The notes: generated from the sequence alone by a model not told the origin. 64,000 nt of DNA from Perognathus longimembris pacificus (GCF_023159225.1 NC_063171.1:39339378-39403377), one strand, 5' to 3'. Counted from the first letter of the stretch, positions 21,951 through 34,918 are shown. Numbers and translations are program-made.

Positions 21951-24900
21951 ATCTCTACCACACTGCACCGACACACATGGAGACTAGCGATGCCCCAAAC
22001 TACACACCCAGAATGTGGTGAACACCATACACCAACCAGCACACACGACTGAACCCTGCAGATGGCCATGAGGCAGAGACACAGCGACCCAGCCAGCGCT
22101 AACTCAACACCTCCGAGCGCCTCCGGAAAGAACCCGGCAACGAGAAGGGAACTCTGCCTTTTCCATTCCTCCCCCCCACTCCCCACTACAGTAGCCTAGC
22201 ACCCATATATATATACACCCTCTCCAACTTAGTTACCCCAGCCAGGACAGAGGTTGTAGGGTCTCCAACACTGGCTGCTCCTTTAGCTCAGGGATGCAGC
22301 CAAAATCCAACAGCCTAAGCCCACAAAAAAATGAATATCAAATTTAGAGAACCCTACAGGAGCAGAGTGTACCAAGAAATGGCAAGGAGTTACAGAGCAA
22401 TAAGCAGGCAGAGATGTGGCCCAATATGGATTCCGTCTTTCATGTATCACTCGAAGTGCTAGTGTTTGGCCAGCTGCCCGTGCAGAGAGTTCTTTATGTG
22501 AAAACAAGCAGAGGAAATGTGGTTTGAAAAATTAAAGTAGTGTGTGTACAAATAAGGTACCAACGTACACCAAGATGCATGTAAAAGAAACTCTCCTTCT
22601 AGCCTGTGGTTATTGTAATTAAGTTGACAGGCTAGCCTTTGCCAATGTATCAAGGGTCTGGTTGCCTTTCCAGGACAAAGGGAGCTCTGTGATAAGACCC
22701 CAGGAGAACGTGCATATCTCATATATAACCAAGCCACCAAATGAGGGAAGAGATCTTGGCTGCTTTAGGGAAGGATCCTGGAGAAGAAGGTTGTCTGAGC
22801 TACATCTCCACTAGGCCTAGAAGGTCCCCTCTGGAGAATGTGGTGACCAGATACTCCTGGCTAATGACAAGATCTGTCTGGAGGCAGTTAGTGGTGTACA
22901 AAGACCACGTTTTTGTTTTTAAAAAACCCATGATTGGTTAACAGGTACAGACAGACCTGTTCCACACACTGCAGCATCCTGACAACCATGCCAGGCAAGA
23001 GACAATAATGCACAGTCACAAGTGTCCAACTGAATTGCCAGGGAGCTAGCTATGGTTGGAAGGATGAACTGAGATATTCATGCTCACACCTGAAGCTTGG
23101 TAGGTTTGCAGCTTAATTGTTGCACAGGAGAGCAACACAATTCAGATCAAAGAAGTGCTGGCTAGTCCTCATCCTAGAATATCTGGCTTCAGGTAGATAT
23201 TCAAGACTATCCATTGTCCAAGTGACCCCATATTATTACACAGAGAGAAATTTGCCTGGTGAATCCATCCAATTTCTGGGCTGAGTCCTGGGAGAAAAAA
23301 AGGCAGGAGTGAATACTATATCCCAGATCGCTATCGCTTGGAGAGCCTAAAGCTTCACCCCCCTGGCATGGTCTGGATCTGCCCTCTCCTTCATTGGCTT
23401 TCTGGTGTCTCTCAGTCTCTTTCTCTGACTTTTGCAGATTGTTTGCCTTCTTTCATTCTGCCTCGCCAAGTTTCAGGTTCTCACTGCTCAGGTTGTTTAC
23501 CTCAGCTCTTTCACGACCTGGCACAACACAGCCACAAAGCCTGAGAACCAGCTGGACCCAGGAGCAAACACAAATGTATAACTCAGATGCAGAGATCACT
23601 GGCAATAAAACCCATCTAGTTTTTACTGGTTTCCATATATGCAAGGCAGCAAATTTTCCCTTTTCTATAAAAGAAACTGAGGTTTTGCTTCTTTTCACTT
23701 GTTTGGCTTCTGCCTCTTTGGGTATTTATCTCTATCTTCATTTGTCTAAGTGACAGGTGGCATTTCTTTTTTCACTATAACACTCAAGGCTCTTGGACCC
23801 TGCCCTGCTTTCAATGATGCTCCCTCTCCCCAGTCTTTGGAGTTTACTTTAGGTGGGCGAAGTCTTGGATAGCCACCTTGTACACAGCACCTGGAGACAT
23901 TTGAAACAACATAGATACAGGTACCCCTAGGGACATTAAAAAAAAAAAAAGAGCTTTGGGATCAAACAGACATACTCCTTTCAAACCCAGCCCTCTTCTG
24001 AGCTGGGTGGGCAGGAGTGCAAGGGAAGCTCTGGAATACTATCACCATTCTGTCTGTGGCCACCAAGAGCCAGCAGAATCCCACTAAGTGAGGCAGAGGC
24101 AGAGGAGTCCCATTTAGGAGAGCAAGTCCTAGGAACGATAGAGAGGAAAACCAATAAAAGCTGTAAAGGTTCCAGCTTTTCAACTTGGATCTGGTATAAT
24201 GTTGAGTAAAGATAAGGTAGGAAAAGGAGGCAGTGATGCACGTCCTTAGAGACTGAGGGACCCCAGAAAGGGCTGAAGGATCACCATGCTGAGCTAAAGA
24301 CAGCACCAACCCCAGACAGAAGCTGTCAGCTCATTTCTGGTTGGAGAATCAAACCTTGTTCATACGATTTGTGCTCATTTGTTAGTTGGAACAAATGAAT
24401 ACACCCCAAGTCACTACTTGGAGTCCTCTGGCTATTTACTAGCTGGCGGAAAGAAGGAAGGAAAAGGGCTTGATAACATAGAATGAACTCTGGCTTAGGA
24501 TTCAGCCTGAGCCCCCAAATCCTCACAGTGGGTGGGGAGGTCCCCATGTTGGTCCTCGAGCCCAGGGAACCTAGACAGCCCAGCCCCTGCCTCCAGATAA
24601 ACAGATCCGTGTTCCCTTCTAAGATCTAAATTCTTTGTGTCTCCTTGTGTGTGAATTTGGGACTCTATCTCAAGCTCTTCCACACCCAGGGAGCCAAACC
24701 AGAACCTCAACCCTGTCTTTCTACACCTCTATCTTTGCTTCACAGCTTTTCTGGCTTCATCTGTCTCTGTTTTCAGATCTCTGTCTCTTCATAACACCCC
24801 CTCCCCCTTTGTTAATTCAAAGGCTTCTCACTGAGCCCCTCCCCACTCTTCCCAGAATAACATTGAGTAAAATGAGATAAAACCCTGCCACCACCCGCCC

Positions 24901-24964
24901 ATAGGTTTTTGTTTTTTATTTCCCCCATCCTACTCTCCTCAGCCCCCTCCTCCAGGGCTACAAC
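21951..24964. other. SINE-free intergenic DNA
   Basis: Nothing identified beyond short A and T runs (e.g. about 23940). Open frames are short and unrelated to known families. Confidence 0.4.
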
Positions 24965-25180
24965 CCCCTCTTATAATGTCAGATAATTGCTGGTGTGCAG
25001 CTCCCGAGGAGCCAGAGCTGATACCAGGGAAGGAAAAGGGGGGAGAGAAATAAATAATAATCTGCCTCCATTCAGCGTATATAGGTTACCTGATTTACAT
25101 ATATGCTAATAATGCTATAATTACCCCGCTGTTCTGGCCTATGATCAAGTTCTATAAATACATAGGATAGCAGAGATACT
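24965..25180. promoter_or_regulatory. Candidate enhancer: AT-rich homeodomain block
   Basis: Clustered ATAATTGC, AATAATAATC, GCTAATAATGC and ATAATTACC in an otherwise GC-moderate, repeat-free region about 2.5 kb upstream of the distal first exon. Confidence 0.4.
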
Positions 25181-25694
25181 CCTAGCAACACCACCCCCCA
25201 AATTATCAAGCATATGTATGTATACGTGTGCATTTCTGTGTACTCAAGTCTGTGAGCTTCTCTTTGTTATCAGGAGCTCAGCTCTTTGGACATTCAGCTG
25301 CCCCTCCTGTGTTTTGAGGCAATTCCAAGGGAGATGAAAAGAGAAAACATTCTAGTTATATTTCATTCTTGTATTGTGGAAGTTATGGCTATTTTCAGGA
25401 GAATCAAAGATTTCCCCAAATTATTGAATCTCTTATGATCACCCCAATGCTTCTGCCTTCCACAGTTGCATCCTTTGGGGTACAGTTTGGAAAACAGAGA
25501 GAGGGAAGCTCCCATATCCTCGGCCTATTGAGATGTTTCAGAAGGTGAGAGAGGGAGTTGAATGTCCTTGCCCAAATCTGTCCCATGCCTTACTCTCCTA
25601 GCACACGCTCAATCCCCTCAGGAACCAGGGGTGAGATTCACAGGGGGTGTGCAGATTTTTTGGGTGATGGTAGCAGAAATGGGGAGGAGGCTTG

Positions 25695-25790
25695 GAGGAA
25701 CATAAAAGACGCAATCCACAGCTGTCTGCTTTTAATTATAATTATCCCCTTTCGCTTCCTTTCTGGCTAATGAGGGGGGGATTTAAATTC
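25695..25790. promoter_or_regulatory. Candidate enhancer: palindromic homeodomain site
   Basis: TAATTATAATTA (25733-25744) is a 12-bp perfect palindrome. It is flanked by E-box CAGCTG and followed by GGCTAATGAG, with C/T-rich runs on the downstream side. Confidence 0.4.
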
Positions 25791-26154
25791 CCCCCCCCTT
25801 TCTCCTCCCCCCTCCTTTCCCTGGAATTGAGGGGTGGGGTGAGTTCAGGGTCCTCCTCCCCTTCCTCTTCTATCCCCTGGTTACTGGGAGAAAGGCAGAC
25901 TCCAGAGGGTGGTGACAGTATGAAGAGATTTGTAGGAACAAAAGAAGGACAGGTTTGGATTGCTGGACACGTCCCAGAGTTGGAGAGACCCCCCCCATTC
26001 TACTGGCACCCCCTCCCATCAACCCCCCAGCTCCCTAGACAAGGAACTCAATGTCTTCCAGCCGGTGAGAAAGGAGCTAACAGGAGCCCTGGTCTAGAGG
26101 GAAGGGGGAGGGAAGGGGTGGGGAGTTGGGGGGGGGCGCCTGCAAAATTAGTCT

Positions 26155-26235
26155 CAAAGGATCTTTATTTCTGAGCTAGTGAAGCAGATGTAATCAAGGG
26201 GAGAGAAAATAATCATAATGGAAGGAATGGGGGAG
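26155..26235. promoter_or_regulatory. Candidate regulatory block
   Basis: GATGTAATCAAG and AAATAATCATAATGG motifs set in GC-rich, repeat-free DNA between the 25.7 kb block and the distal first exon. Confidence 0.3.
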
Positions 26236-26624
26236 GGGAAGCTGGGCTGGAATGGGGAGACTGGGCCAGGAACAAGGCTGGGAATTGGGGGGTAGAGAAC
26301 TTTGAGTGGGGGAGTCTAGTGCCTTATCCCATGGGGAGAGAAGGACTGACTGGGTTTGTAGATTCAGCCCTCAGCCTTCAGAATCTCTCATTTGGATCTT
26401 AGGAAAGCCTTGGTCAGGAGGTAGCTGGAAAGGCACCCTCGAGAAGAGAGCCCCCTACCCCACCCCCAGTTGAGGGAGGTAGTGAGGAGAAGGGAGATTG
26501 AAAGCGTTGGGGGAGGGTGAGAGAGGGGAGCTGGCCCGAGACTCAAGTGGCCTCTAGGTCTGTGGGACAAAAGTTGGAGGGAGATTTGTGTATGAGAGAA
26601 AAGGGGAGGGGGCTATGGGGAAAA

Positions 26625-26700
26625 GGGGGCTTTGACAATGAACTTGAGACAAACTTCATTAGCATGCAGGCCTGCTGTCTGTCACGTTGAGCTCAGACCG
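26625..26700. promoter_or_regulatory. Candidate SOX/POU-type element
   Basis: GACAATGAA (SOX-like, 26634 on) is followed within 25 bp by CATTAGCATGCA, an octamer-like and homeodomain site. SOX plus POU pairing is common in neural-progenitor enhancers. Confidence 0.35.
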
Positions 26701-27139
26701 AGTTCCCATGCAGGCCAGGAAGAGTGGGAGGGAGAGAAAGGGAGGGGCTGAGGGTGGGGTGAAAGAGAGAAAAGAGCCTCAACCATTGTATCATTCTGGG
26801 ACCCAGCTTCCACCAAATATCGGGACCCCAGCCTTGGAAACCAACCCCCAAATCTCTCTCCCTCCTTGAAGAACAGGATAATTTATCTCCCACTTTGAGC
26901 CTGTGGTCGCACCCCTCCTCTCTGTCTAGACTTCCAAACGCTGGCCGTCCTCCCTCCGCCCAGCTCTCAGCCTTCGTCTTCCAATTGTCACTTTTTCCTT
27001 CACAATGAAGAACCTGGATTTGCAGTTTGTTCAGCTGACAGGGTTAGCGGGCTGAGGAGGAGGTTTGAAAGAAGGAGACAGCACAGTCCAACCTTTAGAT
27101 GGAAACTGGACCTCTGTCTAGGACTCTCACCAACTCTCT

Positions 27140-27180
27140 ACCCCCCCCCCCACACTCACACACACTCACACACACACACA
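27140..27180 (+). repeat. C run and (CA)n-rich stretch
   Basis: CCCCCCCCCCCACACTCACACACAC type low-complexity sequence. Confidence 0.9.
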
Positions 27181-27407
27181 ATCACCTCCAGTTCAAAAGT
27201 GAATTAAACTGGAAGGAGTGTTGGGACTGGGGTACTTCGGTCATTCCCTTTCTCCTGTTTCCTTAGGGGACTAGAGTGGCCTGGAGGAACAATAGTACCC
27301 TCTGCCTGCCTCAGGTTAGCAAAGGCTGTAGAGGACGTGGGAACAGAGGGGACCTGACAAAGGCCTGACACAGGCTTGAGGAGGAAGGCAGGGGCTCTTA
27401 TTATTTT

Positions 27408-27434
27408 GGTGGTGGTGGTGGTGGTGGTGGTGGT
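27408..27434 (+). repeat. (GGT)n repeat
   Basis: Nine GGT units just upstream of the candidate distal first exon. Confidence 0.95.
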
Positions 27435-27479
27435 AGCTCCAGATAGGGGCAGCACCCCCTCTTTGCTGCCTTTCTAGGG

Positions 27480-27650
27480 AGAGCAGCAAGAGAAAGAAAG
27501 AGAGAGGCGAGCGAAATTCCTGAATGGATAGGCAGATGCTACGTCACCAGAGCTGCATCCTCCACTCCACAAGAGGCCAGGAGCTGGGGGGAGACAGGCA
27601 GTCCAGCCGCAGGGGCCACCCGCACAGCCTCTCCTCTTCACAGAAGCCGG
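27480..27650 (+). ncRNA. MIR9-1HG: Candidate distal first exon of MIR9-1HG
   Basis: A GC-moderate block ends in a near-consensus 5' splice site, CCGG|GTAAGTAG, with the GT at 27651-27652. A CRE half-site TACGTCA lies at 27540-27546. The start is uncertain; 27480 is a guess placed after the GGT repeat. The distance to the hairpin fits the position of the human distal start. No convincing coding frame is present. The alternative is that this donor is fortuitous and the distal promoter lies elsewhere in the 25-28 kb block. Confidence 0.5.
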
Positions 27651-30050
27651 GTAAGTAGTCACTTGGGTACCGGGAGGGTCCTGACCCTATCAACCGTCTG
27701 GGCAGGGGGTGTGAAGAGAGCTCCTAAAATGGGTCAGGGCACCCTCACCTTCCTACTTTGCCTACTGGTTAATGGAGGCTGGAGCAATAATCACAGAAAG
27801 AAAAGGCTGATACAGACTTAGGGGGTTCCCCAGAAAGGGAGGAGGCATGTGTGGAGGTAGAGTTGGTCCACTACCTATCTGCCAACCATACCAGCCTTCC
27901 CAGGGGGGTTCATTCCGGCTTCCAGGGCATCCACAGTGGAGGCTGGAGGCAGGGGCTCTGCCCGACTGCCCTGAGGCCTCTGGTTCCCCCTCCTTCCCCA
28001 GCTCCTGCCAGCAGAGAGACAGCTCACTAAGTTTGTCAATGGGATTGGGGGGGTTTAGGGTCACGGTGCTACTGATCCTATTAATCCGCCCCTCCCTTCT
28101 CTCCACCAGACATGGCCAACATCTTAATGCTCCTACCAGAGGAGCAAGCAGCAGGAAGGAAATTCTTAAAGAGGATGGGAGGGAAGAGGGGGAAAAAAAT
28201 GGTTCAGAATCTGGATTCCCGACCTTCTTTGCTCACTCTGGCTCTTATTCCCTTCTGCTGCCCCAGAGAGGGAAGGTTTGGGGACAAGAAAAAGTCTGCA
28301 GGACTTTGGGAGGGTGAGGAGACTGAAGTCACATTTCCTGGAAGGAGGAAACCAGAATTGGGAAAGACCTCCAAACACTTGGCAGTATTTAGATGGATTT
28401 TTGTACCTCTTCCCCCTGATCCTATGAACTGGTGGGTAGGAAAGAGGCTCAAGGAAGCTCTAAGTCAAAGGACGTATTGTGGCCAATGCTAGGGTTCCAA
28501 CATGAGGACATCCCCTACTCCAGTCCTCTCCAGATCCACCCAATAGAGGTATTTTGTCTTTTAAAGGAGATCCAGGGGGTAGAGAGAGGAGATGCCCACA
28601 CATCCTGTGCACACAGGGCTGTGCTTCTCACCACCTGGTTCCCTGGACATTGTGTGTCCTGGAGATGGTGACAGGGCAGAGAGCAGTGGGGAGATATGCA
28701 CCAGCCACAGGGATCCCAGAAATCCCACTGAGTTAAGTGAAAGAAGGAGCCAGAGATTCCCCACCTTGTCTTATGCCTGTTTTCTGGCCTATCAGCAAAA
28801 TTGCATGCATGGGGTGAGGTGGCCCCTCTTTTATAGGAAGCTAACATTTTCAGACCGAGACAGGGTTTTATGAACTGGATGGACTGGCAAAACTGAAGCC
28901 GGAGTTGAGGTGAGAAGTGAGGAGGAGACAATTAGAAAACATCCTTCTTGGAAATCACCCTTGAATTTAAGGCTTTATTCCTGGTTCCCTCTGGTTTCTT
29001 CGGTATTCTGCTGACCTTCCTGATTTGAGGTGGGGGATTAGTGGAATTGACTTTGAGATGGAAAAATGCACCAACACATAAACACACTTATACTCACATA
29101 CACATTAATTCACCTTCTAGTGTTTCAGGAGCTAGGTCATGTATGTCATATATGTTATTCTTCTAAGCCTTAGTTTAACCCAAAGGCAAAATACTAGGGA
29201 GATAAGACTATAAAGTAGGTACTGAGGTTTCATAGACAACACTAAAATAATAAATTATTTTGTACTCATACCTTTGTGTTTGTGAAAAGGAGAGAAAACC
29301 GATAGTCACATCATGTCTTTATGGATCCTGATAGATATACATGGCTAGGTGACAGGTCGGTAAGTAATGACCAAGATAGGTGGAGAAAACCACAGAGATA
29401 ATATGACTGAGAATACCTTTCCTTTTAAAAGTTTTATCAAGGTTTTGTTTTAGTAAAATAAAAAGAGGGAGACATAGGAAAAAAGGAGAGAAAACATTTC
29501 CTCTTTCACACACAGGAAATAGGGATGAAGATTCCATGATTGAAATATCTTAAACGTCCATAGGACTTTACAGTTTATAGTGTATAGGTCTAGACAGACA
29601 AAAATATATCTCTGACCCTAGATCCTTCACTCTATCCTAAGAGTAGACAGTAGGTAGTGGGATTCTGCAAGGAGATAGTGTCCGTCTGGTAGGAGATTAG
29701 TTTTTAGATTGAAGTCAGAGATCTCTACAGGTTCTTTGTTCAAACCTCTGGGCCTGAAGGTTTGGGGTGAAGGTGAGAGATAGAGAGGATAGGTAAGGGA
29801 GGAGTAACTCAGTGGAGATGAGCTGGAGAATGCCTTACCAGGGACCCTGGTTAGCCTCTGTGTCTAGGCCTTTTTCTTTTGAGGATTCCCCTGTACAGAC
29901 TTGAGCTCTGGCAGTTGTGAAGGGAATCTAGACTGCCTGGGTTCTGGAGGCATAGCAGTAAGAGAGATAGCAGGAAACTGGGGGGCTGTTAGGAAAAGAG
30001 AATTGGAGCCACCCAAAAGACTTTAACCTTTGTGTTCTCCTTTCCCACAG

Positions 30051-30122
30051 GAGCTGGGCACCCAAGAAGCTACAGTCTCCCTTCTTCCCAGTGTCATCAG
30101 AGATGGCCACCTTTGGCTTTTG
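30051..30122 (+). ncRNA. Possible internal MIR9-1HG exon (weak)
   Basis: A good 3' splice site (pyrimidine-rich tract then TTTCCCACAG) ends at 30050, inside the predicted first intron. No strong donor follows; GTATTT near 30123 is poor. It may be a minor exon or a fortuitous acceptor. Confidence 0.2.
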
Positions 30123-30219
30123 GGGTATTTATTTTCTTCTTTGTTTTAGATGATAGTGTGGGTGGGGGAGGAAAGGGAAAACTGGCCTTGCATTATCATG
30201 GTTCTATCTCTCTCCCTAC

Positions 30220-30275
30220 CCTACTCCCTGCCTCATCCAGCTTCTAGCCTACTCTCTGCCTCATCCAGCTTCTAG
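30220..30275 (+). repeat. 28-bp tandem duplication
   Basis: Two copies starting CCTACTCCCTGCC and CCTACTCTCTGCC, differing at one position. Confidence 0.9.
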
Positions 30276-31049
30276 CCTCTAGTTTTGGTGCACTCTGTAG
30301 TAAGGCCTAAATGGTTAATGGGAATAGAAATGGAGCAAGTTAGCCTGTGAACAAAAGGCTACCCCCTGTCTAGTTCTATGATGGAGAGGGAAAGAACTGG
30401 GGACACAGGGAACAACTCTTTTTCTCTTCTTCCAAAGCTCCTGAAGGCAGAAGTGGAAGCCACTTTGGGTGGGGTTGGTTGGTTGGGAAGGGGGACAGAG
30501 CTATCTGTAAGTGGAAGATAGAGATGAGAAAGGAGTATGGATTTGGATGGATAAGGCCTTGGGGAGTGTAAGGAGCAGTGAGTAGCTGTGTGTACTAGGA
30601 TGTGTACCTGCAAGCTTTGAAAGGTAGTACTGCTGGGAGTATCCATGGATTTATCATTGTATTTGTCTAAGTTAATAGGTCTGTGTGTATCTGTGTGTGT
30701 GTGTGTGTGTGTGCAAGCACCCTTGCACATTCATGCCTGTGTCCTTAAGGAGGCCATTTGCGGATGACTGAGAATCTTGTGAATCAGCCAGCACTTATCC
30801 TTTTTGCCACTTTGTTCTCACCTCCTTAACATCCCAGGGTTTTCAGGCAAGTGAACATGTGTGGGTTCGAGAACAGAGCTGGGAGCAGCTGAGAAGGCAG
30901 TACTTAGACAAGCCTGACGGACTTTCCAGGATGACCTTCCATGGGAGAAAAAAATACTCTGTGGAGAGGAAAATCACATTCTCAGGGTACAAATCCTCTA
31001 GATTATGCTTTCTGATCTAATGATCTCATCTATGCATATAGGTGAGGTA

Positions 31050-31112
31050 CATATGTGCATAATACATATATATGTATATGTATATATATACATACATATA
31101 TATATATATATC
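31050..31112. repeat. AT/CATA-rich microsatellite
   Basis: Alternating TA, CATA and GTATA units. Confidence 0.85.
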
Positions 31113-31490
31113 ACACTTTTATTGTCAGAATCCCACAGATAGAACACATATTCTACAGCAAGGGAATATATGGTAATGTTCATGATGTACTTCTAAGACA
31201 GAGATGAATTTCTGAGTCCACCTTTTCATCTGTATCTCCAAAACAAACTAATGTGGTAAACAAAGAAAAAAAAACACACCTTGTATTTAATTACCTGAAT
31301 ATTTCAAAAGATTGGCCAAAATTTATGTGGATGCCCAAATTTTAAGGATCTGTCCAAAAGCTACATCCGGAGAGCATAATTCAGGCCATGTTGTTTTCTA
31401 CATGGACCTCTTCAGGCACACAGACAATAGATGGGCAGCTGTGGAGATGGAGTGGGGGTAGGTGCCAGCAAAAAGAGTAGGCTCTAGCTT

Positions 31491-31545
31491 TCTTTGGGGT
31501 GTAAGCCAGTGGTAGAGCACTTCCCTAGCATGTGTGAAGCCCCTA
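31491..31545 (+). repeat. ID-like remnant
   Basis: GCCAGTGGTAGAGCACTTCCCTAGCATGTGTGAAGCCCC. It is the only tRNA-SINE trace between 15.8 and 38.9 kb. Confidence 0.6.
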
Positions 31546-34099
31546 GCCTGAGCTAACTGGGACACAGACTCACATTAGCAAGGAGATTTGAATGCCTTCC
31601 CAGAGCCTTCCAGAATTTCCCTGAAAGGATTTAAGGTGGGGTCCACAGACCATCAGACAGCTACTGTGGTATGTACTGGATGCAGAGGACTCTGCTCCAG
31701 CTAAGGACTTTTTAGGGAGCCTTAGACTGAAAACCCCAAAGGGTACCCAGTATACCTATTATGTTTCATCTGTTAGCCTCCACAGACTGGTATATCCAAT
31801 TAATTGAAGGGTCTCCTCTAGTCAAAGGAACTGTGGAATACTCACAAACACACAACACAATGGATGCAATGCCCCTTCCTCTCCCTGCTCCTATATGCAG
31901 ATCCTACAGGAAGCACAACTGATCAGTTCCCTCATTTCCCACTCTAAGATCCATGGCAAACTCATACAATGGCAAACTCAGACTTGCAGACATACTCACA
32001 AGGACACACATACCTGTATTCATTTATCAACCACTGGGTCCTCACGTTAGGCACACTCTGCCTAAAGTTACCTACTTTGTTTTCTCATGGACAAAGAATA
32101 TATCCAAAATCATTTCGGCCCTTCAGAGACTATAGCTCCTGAATTAGTTCTGGCAACTAGAATAATAGGACTCAGTATACAGACCAATGCCAGGAAGTAT
32201 TATGGTAGAGAGTTCTCTTGCTGTTCCCACTAGCATAAAGACAGATGCCCATATTCACCTGCATCCCTAAGCAGAAGCAGTAAGAGATAGAGCTGTCTAG
32301 AACATCCAAAGAGGTGAGGTTCATGTTCATGGAGAACCTACAAAGACAATTTTGGAATCTTGTTAGGTTGAACTAAACAACCTTTGTAGAATTGGGAGCC
32401 ATACTAAGAAGCAGGAGGTTTTTGCTCTTTAGCTATTTGGGGAAATTTTGACATACAAATTCTCAGAAGTCAGCTAAATGTACCCATTTCTCTCTTGAGG
32501 TTGATTTAATTTTTTAAAGTGATAGGAAAGTTTGTTAGAAAAGGAACACACTTTCAATTGACTGGAAGGGGGTAATATCTAAGGTGAGAATGACCAAAAT
32601 TGACTTGTGGGGGAAGTTGATAGTGTGTCAGAAAGCTGTAGGCTCTATTTAGAATCATCTTCCTTATAAGATGGTGGAGGTGAGAAATCTTTGAGGGGTC
32701 CTTGGCATAGATCCTATAGGGGTGCATTTAGAGACTACATTTAACAGCATACTGTTAAGTCAGTCTGTGAGAATATTGGGGGGAGGGTTCCCTTTTTCTG
32801 CAACTATAGTAGAGCCCCAGGATCCCTGAAGCTCCCCTTAGATATTCCATTTTAAGTTGTGGGAGCAGCTGGTGGGAAGGGCAGAAAGAAACAAGAAAGG
32901 GAGTGGACACTTTCCTTCCTTGCTCACTATTGTTTAGTGGGCTCCCAGTTCTGGGAGAGTGAAGTAATGATATTGTGGAAGCTTCTAGAAAAACTCTTCC
33001 TTGGATACTGTGAAGACTGACAGAGGGATAAATTCTATGCAAAGCCCAGAAGAGCAGCAGACTTGGCCTGCCCTCAGAATGCCCCGAGGCCTGGGGAAAT
33101 CAGGTCATTCACTTCAGCTTCGTGCTACTATTCTGCCAGGGAAACACACAGTCCTTGGGCTTTATCTCATTTCAAATTGCCTCCCATCCTACAATCTTGC
33201 GGCCAGCCAGCGGTGGCTGTAGTTGTACAGACAATTCTCTGGGTCTTTGAAGGTAGTTAAACCCATTTAGCCATTGGCTTGTATCTAGCCAAGGCAACAG
33301 TATTCACACCTAGTTTTGTTGTTGCCTGTGCAGAACAGCAGATTAAGAAAAGTCTGGGCAAGCTTGGAAGGCACTCCTACTGACCTAGTGGTGTTCAAGG
33401 ATCCCTGTTTACAAGAGGTAGCCAATGTTAATCTGACCAACAAGCTCCCAGGTACCTCAGTCATACCATCTGTCTCCATGACTGACTAGGGAAAGACCTT
33501 GAGGAGGGTGACCATGTGGAAGCTCATCTGGGAATTCACATTGCTCTCTGGCAGACACTGAAGCTCCTGGGGATGGGGTGGTTTTCTCTGAGAGCTCTTC
33601 CAGATAAACAGAATCCATATCCAGCCATATCCAGAATTTGATTTTGGCTTCTCTAGCTGTGGATAGGGAGGATGGCTTAGGAATGTCTAGAGAGCCAAAT
33701 TTGTAAAGTCAGGTAGAATCTTCCCTCTCAAGCCCCAGAGCTGGAATGTGGGAGTGGTGTTCAGGACTTGAGGCTAGAGGCCCAAGGGTGGGTGGCATAA
33801 AGGAGAGGAGGCTTATGGAGGCCCTCTATGGCTGAGCTGAGTTCTGGGGGTCTTGCCTGGGCTACCTGAAACATCTGTGCTGTGACCAGGGTTCAGAGCT
33901 AGACCCTTTTGTAAGTAAAAAGGAAGCTTAGTTTTTCTCAGACTCCCCTATCCCAAACTTCAGACTTTCCCTCTTTGTTTTGAATTGAAAATGGAACAAG
34001 AGAAACAACCTATGATTTGGGAAGGATCCCAACTCTAGGAACACAAAGAATATTCTGATGGGAGGAGGCAGGGAAGGGTGAAGTCTTCAGTCTTCTGGT

Positions 34100-34100
<1 letters not shown>

Positions 34101-34140
<40 letters not shown>

Positions 34141-34183
34141 TCTCTCTCATCTCTCTCTCTGTGTCTCTCTCTGTCTGTCTCTT
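34101..34183 (+). repeat. (CT)n microsatellite
   Basis: About 19 CT units, then imperfect CTCTCATCT and CTGTCTGT variants; ends about 0.4 kb before the mir-9-1 CRE. Confidence 0.95.
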
Positions 34184-34619
34184 CCCCCCCCTCCCCCCGC
34201 AATTCTTCTCTGTCAGCGTGCTGAGATTACATGCATAGCTGGCTCTTTTCCTGGGATTTCACCTAATCTCTTTTATATCTTTGCACCCTGGGCCTGGTAA
34301 AACAACAACAACCAAAAAAAAATACCTAAGGCCAATTTTTTTTTAAATGTAGGACCTACAAAAAGCATGAGATTGGAGATCAAAACTGTGTAGGTGGCAA
34401 TGGATTAGACAGGCCACAGATCGAAGGCAGGTCTCAGAGGGACTAGGGGAGGCACTGAGATCCTGAGACTCGGCTCACACACCGACGATTTTTTAGTCTT
34501 AGTCCCCACGCCCCCGCCTCCCGTCCCCCTCCCCCGCCGCCACAGTTCCCGGTGCGGGAGGGGCGTCCCAATTGAGCCCGGGGAAGGAGGAGGGGCGGGG
34601 CTGGCCGGGAGAGAGGCGC

Positions 34620-34644
34620 TGACGTCAGAGTAGGGGGAACCAAT
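34620..34644 (+). promoter_or_regulatory. CRE palindrome plus CCAAT box
   Basis: TGACGTCA at 34620-34627 is a perfect full-site CRE (CREB/ATF). CCAAT at 34640-34644 (ACCAATCAG) is an NF-Y site. The 12-bp gap between them is typical of a core-proximal promoter. Confidence 0.75.
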
Positions 34645-34654
34645 CAGAAGCTAG

Positions 34655-34918
34655 CCTGGGGAGGGAGTGCGAAAGGATGAATGAAAAGTCCGGAGCCGGA
34701 GTTCGCCCAGGCCAGAGCCGCCGCGGAGGCTGAGGAGGGAGCCGGGGAGGTGAGACCCGGCTCCATGTCGCTCCTCCCAGCTCCGCGGAGGCTGGGAGCG
34801 GAACAGAGTCCGAAGCTCCGGCACCGGCCCGGGAGACCCCGGTCCGCGGCGCTCCACGGGTGGGAACCTGCCGGGAGGACGGCGCCGAGCAGCCCCTTCA
34901 GGGTACCCCGGGCTGGAT
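34655..34918 (+). ncRNA. MIR9-1HG: Proximal first exon of MIR9-1HG / pri-mir-9-1
   Basis: Immediately downstream of the CRE and CCAAT box. It ends at a consensus 5' splice site GGAT|GTAAGT (GT at 34919-34920). The start is set about 15-30 bp after the CCAAT box and is approximate. Splicing from here to the acceptor at 41563 would put mir-9-1 in the first intron, about 1.15 kb from the exon. There is no recognised protein. Confidence 0.55.

Larger units (their letters stand above)
27651..34439 (+). other. MIR9-1HG: Predicted first intron of MIR9-1HG, SINE-free
   Basis: Repeat content is limited to a 28-bp tandem duplication (30220-30275), a (GT)n (30691-30713), an AT-rich (TA/CATA)n (31050-31112), a 55-bp ID-like remnant (31491-31545) and a (CT)n (34101-34183). 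No coding exon recognised. Confidence 0.45.

Noticed and set aside
20404..21987. Open frames up to 274 codons in the 20-22 kb CpG island
   Set aside because: Composition-driven, present in several frames and both strands, crossing GC tandem repeats; no recognisable domain.
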